Part shown: piece after piece, positions 60,931-64,000 of the stretch | Layout of the letters: every line of letters starts with the position of its first letter | Position numbering within the stretch: the stretch's first letter is position 1 | Source of the DNA: Chryseolinea sp. H1M3-3 | GTDB lineage: Bacteria > Bacteroidota > Bacteroidia > Cytophagales > Cyclobacteriaceae | Direction of reading: 5' to 3' | Length of the DNA: 64,000 bases | Assembly (NCBI RefSeq): GCF_029360725.1 | Contig: NZ_JARKMY010000002.1 | Location: forward strand, 186,001-250,000 | The notes under the pieces: model-generated | The model's database searches: none | Told to the model about the DNA's origin: nothing | The model's input: the letters and a program-made list of their open reading frames with translations, nothing else | Program-made: the position numbers and the translations under genes

Positions 60931-62328
60931 TTATTTGTTGTAGCCGAGCACTTTTAACATGCTCTCACTCGTCTGTTCGTCCGCAAAAAGTTTGGTCGTT
61001 ATCTCCCCATCTTCATTGCGATCGATCAGTACATGTTTTGGTGCAGGAATAAGGCAGTGTTGAATGCCCCCATAACCTCCCAGCGATTCCTGGTAAGCAC
61101 CTGTATGGAAAAACCCGATGTAAAGTTTTTCTTCATCTGTGATCATCGGAAGGAATACTTCTCCCGTATGGGCCTCGGAATTGTAGTAATCCATGCTATC
61201 GCAGGTTAATCCTCCGATGTTTACTTTATGATACGGATCGTCCCATTTATTGAGGGCTAACAATATGTATTTCTGGTTTAACCCCCATGCGTCTGGCAGG
61301 TGCGTTATAAAAGAACCATCAATCATATACCACAGCTCTTTGTCGTTCTGCAGTTTTTGATCAACCAATGAATATAGAACTGCACCACTTTCTCCAACAG
61401 TGTAGCTGCCAAACTCAGTAAAAATGTTGGGAACAGGCACATTGTTTTTATCACAAATCCATTTGATATTTTCAACGATCTGTTCGATCATGTACTTATA
61501 GTCGTAATGGAATGTAAGCGAAGTTTTAATGGGGAAACCTCCGCCAATATCGATGGAATCCAGCGTAGGGCAGATCTTTTTTAAATCGCAGTATTTGAAA
61601 ATAAAACGGCTTAATTCACTCCAGTAGTAAGCAGTGTCTTTAATTCCGGTATTGATGAAAAAGTGCAACATCTTTAGTGTTGCTTTTTGGCTGCTGGCTA
61701 TCTTTTCTTTGTAAAAAGAGTTGATGTCGTTATAACGAATTCCGAGTCTTGAGGTATAAAATTCAAACTTTGGTTCTTCATCAGCTGCAACCCTGATTCC
61801 TACCCGATAAGGGACATTGACATTTTCTTCATAGTAGTCAATTTCACCTAAATTATCCAGGATCGGTATGCAGTTATGAAATCCGTCATTCAGCATTTCG
61901 CTGATATATTGACGATACAACGGCATTTTGAATCCGTTACAGATCACATAGGTATCCTTCGTAATCTTTCCTTTCTCATACAGGGCACGCACAATGGGAA
62001 TATCAAAGGAAGAAGACGTTTCCATGTGAACATCCTTGTTTTTCAAGGCCTCCTCCATGACAAAGGCGAAATGAGAAGATTTCGTACAATAACAGTACGT
62101 ATATTTCCCATTGTACTTAAATCGCTCTATGGCATTGTTAAAAGTAGCCTGTACAAAACGTATATTTTCGCTTATTCTGGGTAGATACGTAAGTTTCAGG
62201 GGGGTGCCATATTGTTTAATGATATCCATTAACGGCACATCATTAAACAGCAATTCGTGGTCTCGAACCTTAAATTCTCGCTGTGGAAACTCGAAGGTCT
62301 GCTCAATCAGCTCGCGGTAACTCTTCAT
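60931..62328 (-). CDS. speA: arginine decarboxylase (fold-type III PLP enzyme)
   Basis: This 465-residue decarboxylase of the alanine racemase-like (fold III) group makes agmatine from arginine, the first step of polyamine synthesis. The Schiff-base lysine is in YCYCTKSSHFAFV (about residue 82-84). Other family motifs are MLHFFINTGIKD, LDSIDIGGGFPIKTSL and FTEFGSYTVGESGAVLY. HTGAYQESLGGYGGIQHCL near the C-terminus holds residues of the second subunit that complete the active site. The length and motifs match the Bacteroidota version, which is shorter than E. coli SpeA. It is divergent from an arginase gene, so both act on arginine from one control region. Confidence 0.9.
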   Translation of the reverse strand: MKSYRELIEQTFEFPQREFKVRDHELLFNDVPLMDIIKQYGTPLKLTYLPRISENIRFVQATFNNAIERFKYNGKYTYCYCTKSSHFAFVMEEALKNKDVHMETSSSFDIPIVRALYEKGKITKDTYVICNGFKMPLYRQYISEMLNDGFHNCIPILDNLGEIDYYEENVNVPYRVGIRVAADEEPKFEFYTSRLGIRYNDINSFYKEKIASSQKATLKMLHFFINTGIKDTAYYWSELSRFIFKYCDLKKICPTLDSIDIGGGFPIKTSLTFHYDYKYMIEQIVENIKWICDKNNVPVPNIFTEFGSYTVGESGAVLYSLVDQKLQNDKELWYMIDGSFITHLPDAWGLNQKYILLALNKWDDPYHKVNIGGLTCDSMDYYNSEAHTGEVFLPMITDEEKLYIGFFHTGAYQESLGGYGGIQHCLIPAPKHVLIDRNEDGEITTKLFADEQTSESMLKVLGYNK

Positions 62329-62639
62329 TGAATCATTTGGACGTTAATCATTAGTTAACCGTCAATAACTTTTTCTGGTAAATAAGGTTTCTTTTTTTGA
62401 TCCTCTTTCTATTCTATTAACAGTCAATAAACAATTAGGCTGCTGGCGAAAGAGGTGCAATATTGTGATAAATTTGCCATCTTTGCAATACACACGTAGA
62501 ACGCATGGTTAATCGTTTTTCCACCCTTTCATTTGTCCCGAAATTTATCGGTACGAAGGCATTGCCCGACCTCTAAGGGCTGTGGGAAAAGCTGTGTTTC
62601 ATTTTTAACCATTTATTCAAAAAACTAATTTTATTCTTT
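62329..62639. other. divergent regulatory region of speA and arginase genes
   Basis: This 311-bp region lies between divergent arginine-metabolism genes. A TAAATTTG at 62469-62476 (plus strand) matches the Bacteroidota -7 pattern TAnnTTTG, but no -33 TTTG is at the right distance. A hairpin GTCCCGAAATTTATCGGTAC at 62535-62554 has 7-bp arms with one mismatch and resembles the palindromes near 13.6 kb. No arginine-operator palindrome was recognised. Confidence 0.5.
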
Positions 62640-63602
62640 GTGAAAGAGTTGAAGATAATAGAAGTGAAGTCAGAGATTGGAGCTGGTACACGCGGCGCTA
62701 GTCTTGGCGTTGAAGCAATAAAAATTGCCAGCCTGGATTTAAATTCCGACTTTTTTAAGCAATACGAGTCGGTAGAAGTCGAAAATGTTAATGAATTGCT
62801 CTTTGATGGTGCAAAACATTCTTATGCCAAGTTTATTGACGGTGTCATGATAATGGAAGAGCGCGTTTGCCTCGAAGTTTATGAGACCATTTGGGAAGAA
62901 AATTTTCCACTGATCATAGCAGGTGATCATTGTACCGCCTACGGAACTATCGCCGGTATAAAAAAAGCCGACCCTAAAGTGCGATTAGGCGTGATATGGA
63001 TTGACGCGCACGCCGATATCCATACCCCTTTTACTACACCATCCGGCAACATGCATGGCATGGCGCTTTCGATGGCATGCGGCATCGACAATCTGGAGTG
63101 CAAGGTGAATGATCCCCGCGGCGAAACTTTGGAATATTGGGAGCAAATAAAAAATGTCGGTATTCCCGGACCTAAAGTATATCCCGAAGACATCGTATAT
63201 ATAGGGGTACGCGATCTGGAGAAGCCAGAAAATTACCTGATCAATAAATACAACATCAACTTTATTGAAACCGAGGATATCAAAAAACTCGGGGCCGCAA
63301 AAATTGCAGAGAAAGCATTGCAAATGCTGGATCACTGTGACCAGATTTATGTTTCCTTTGATGTGGATACGCTTGACTCACGCATATCAACCGGTACTGG
63401 TACACCCGTTCCCAACGGATTGACCGTAGAGGAAGCAAAAATATTAAATGCTGAGCTGGCCAAGAATACAAAAGTTTGTGCCTGGGAAATCGTAGAGGTC
63501 AATCCTACCTTGGATACCGAAAACAGAATGGCGGAAAGCGCTTTTGAGATTCTTGAGGCGACTGCAAAATCAATTGTGAACAGGCCAGTTTTGGCGGAAT
63601 AG
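62640..63602 (+). CDS. arginase (arginase/agmatinase family)
   Basis: This 320-residue manganese ureohydrolase has the metal-binding motifs GDH (IIAGDHCTAYG), DAHADIH and SFDVDTLD. The substrate-loop stretch PFTTPSGNMHGM and the motifs YPEDIVYIGVRDLE and EIVEVNPTLD closely resemble true arginases, which convert arginine to ornithine and urea, more than agmatinases. The GTG at 62640 is taken as the start because the MKELKIIEVKSEIGAGTRG sequence is the standard N-terminus and no ATG precedes it. It is divergent from the arginine decarboxylase gene, whose product agmatine would be the alternative substrate. Confidence 0.9.
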   Translation: MKELKIIEVKSEIGAGTRGASLGVEAIKIASLDLNSDFFKQYESVEVENVNELLFDGAKHSYAKFIDGVMIMEERVCLEVYETIWEENFPLIIAGDHCTAYGTIAGIKKADPKVRLGVIWIDAHADIHTPFTTPSGNMHGMALSMACGIDNLECKVNDPRGETLEYWEQIKNVGIPGPKVYPEDIVYIGVRDLEKPENYLINKYNINFIETEDIKKLGAAKIAEKALQMLDHCDQIYVSFDVDTLDSRISTGTGTPVPNGLTVEEAKILNAELAKNTKVCAWEIVEVNPTLDTENRMAESAFEILEATAKSIVNRPVLAE

Positions 63603-63663
63603 TTTTTGGATGCTACCAATATGTAGCAGCATAGGCTAAGAGTTAAAAAGCATTTACGAGGGA

Positions 63664-64000
63664 TTATTTTGCGCTGGCCTCAGGCTGCAGCAGGGAAACG
63701 TATTCTTCAATGGTGGTCATGATATTGCTGCGTATAATGGGATCCGTTAACCATTTCGGTATCCCTATGGGCTTCGACAAAATACGATAAGTGGCTTTTG
63801 TTTTTCCAGGGCTGATTTGTTCCCATTTCCAGCTTCCAGAAAGCTCCATTCGAGTAACACCTTTGCGGACTGGTGCAAGCGTTTTATTTTCCCGCGATTC
63901 AAACGCCAGGAACACAGATTTTCCGGGAATCACTTCTACTATGGTATACTTCAATAGATGATCCTGATCGCTCACAGGCCATGGGATATCATGATACGAG
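63664..64000 (-). CDS. START/SRPBCC-domain protein, 5' end cut by window edge
   Basis: This protein runs on past base 64000 on the minus strand, so its N-terminus is outside the window; the visible 111 residues are the C-terminal part. YHDIPWPVSDQDHLLKYTIV near the cut is a standard motif of START lipid-binding domains (the pattern xWPxPVSxRD). ELSGSWKWEQISPGKTKATY and a final helix with WLTDPIIRSNIMTTIEEYV follow. The ligand is unknown; START proteins bind hydrophobic molecules in a closed cavity. It is convergent with the arginase gene. Confidence 0.82.
   Translation of the reverse strand, partial: SYHDIPWPVSDQDHLLKYTIVEVIPGKSVFLAFESRENKTLAPVRKGVTRMELSGSWKWEQISPGKTKATYRILSKPIGIPKWLTDPIIRSNIMTTIEEYVSLLQPEASAK

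Noticed and set aside
1-64000. CRISPR arrays, rRNA operons, insertion sequences, prophage or toxin-antitoxin modules
   Set aside because: No regularly spaced short repeats beyond the two 180-bp tRNA-like units, no transposase or integrase reading frame, and no phage structural genes were found.

Overview
The window looks like a chromosome segment of a Bacteroidota bacterium, most likely a member of the Cytophagales (the order is inferred from gene content, not from a phylogeny). The evidence is a SusC/SusD nutrient-uptake pair driven by an ECF sigma factor and a FecR anti-sigma factor with a DUF4974 tail, a protein with a type IX secretion (T9SS) tail, DUF4835 and OstA-like genes around bamD, and a two-domain arginine decarboxylase of the Bacteroidota type. 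Shine-Dalgarno signals are weak, and several genes have apparent TTG or GTG starts, as expected in this phylum. Two genes run off the window: the sigma factor at the left edge and a START-domain-like protein at the right edge.

Layout. 1-8.4 kb: ECF sigma, FecR, an STN-bearing SusC, SusD and an exported SelA-like PLP enzyme, closed by a strong terminator. 8.9-10.2 kb: an exported amidohydrolase of the LigW/gamma-resorcylate decarboxylase type. 10.2-14.0 kb: a gene-poor accessory stretch with a six-repeat Kelch protein between 22-bp direct repeats, an outer-membrane barrel protein, several hairpins, and tRNA-Leu(CAA) with two upstream-lying tandem tRNA-like pseudocopies that carry 20-bp palindromes. 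14.1-22.3 kb: housekeeping genes (SAM hydroxide adenosyltransferase, PhoH, ComEC, enoyl-CoA hydratase, RecQ, YdcF). 22.3-30.2 kb: a minus-strand cluster with recN, a possible Sm-fold protein, DUF4835, coaBC, rpoZ, bamD, a T9SS cargo protein and an OstA-like protein. 30.2-36.5 kb: tilS, mdh, a methyltransferase, then a second sigma/anti-sigma/secreted-protein operon. 36.5-49 kb: ClC channel, small membrane proteins, GAF-PAS receptor, esterase, NUDIX, radical SAM, glycosyltransferase, SDR. 49-64 kb: VOC protein, folA, fmt, nth, NamZ-like muramidase, LolC/E-like permease, GT2, an EF-G paralogue, a porin, DUF4412, arginine decarboxylase and arginase.

Functionally, the left end is a regulated import locus. 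Loading of the SusC/SusD pair is probably signalled through the STN domain and FecR to release the sigma factor, and the exported PLP enzyme may process the ligand in the periplasm. The centre is largely envelope biogenesis, DNA repair and cofactor synthesis.

The most unusual features are the tandem tRNA-Leu-like copies, in which two GANTC sites of the intact tRNA are each replaced by a 20-bp palindrome; the EF-G paralogue lacking the catalytic histidine; a small Sm-like protein overlapping recN; exported versions of two normally cytoplasmic enzyme types; and a recQ gene with no canonical start codon ahead of its conserved N-terminus. No CRISPR array, rRNA operon, intact insertion sequence or prophage was seen.
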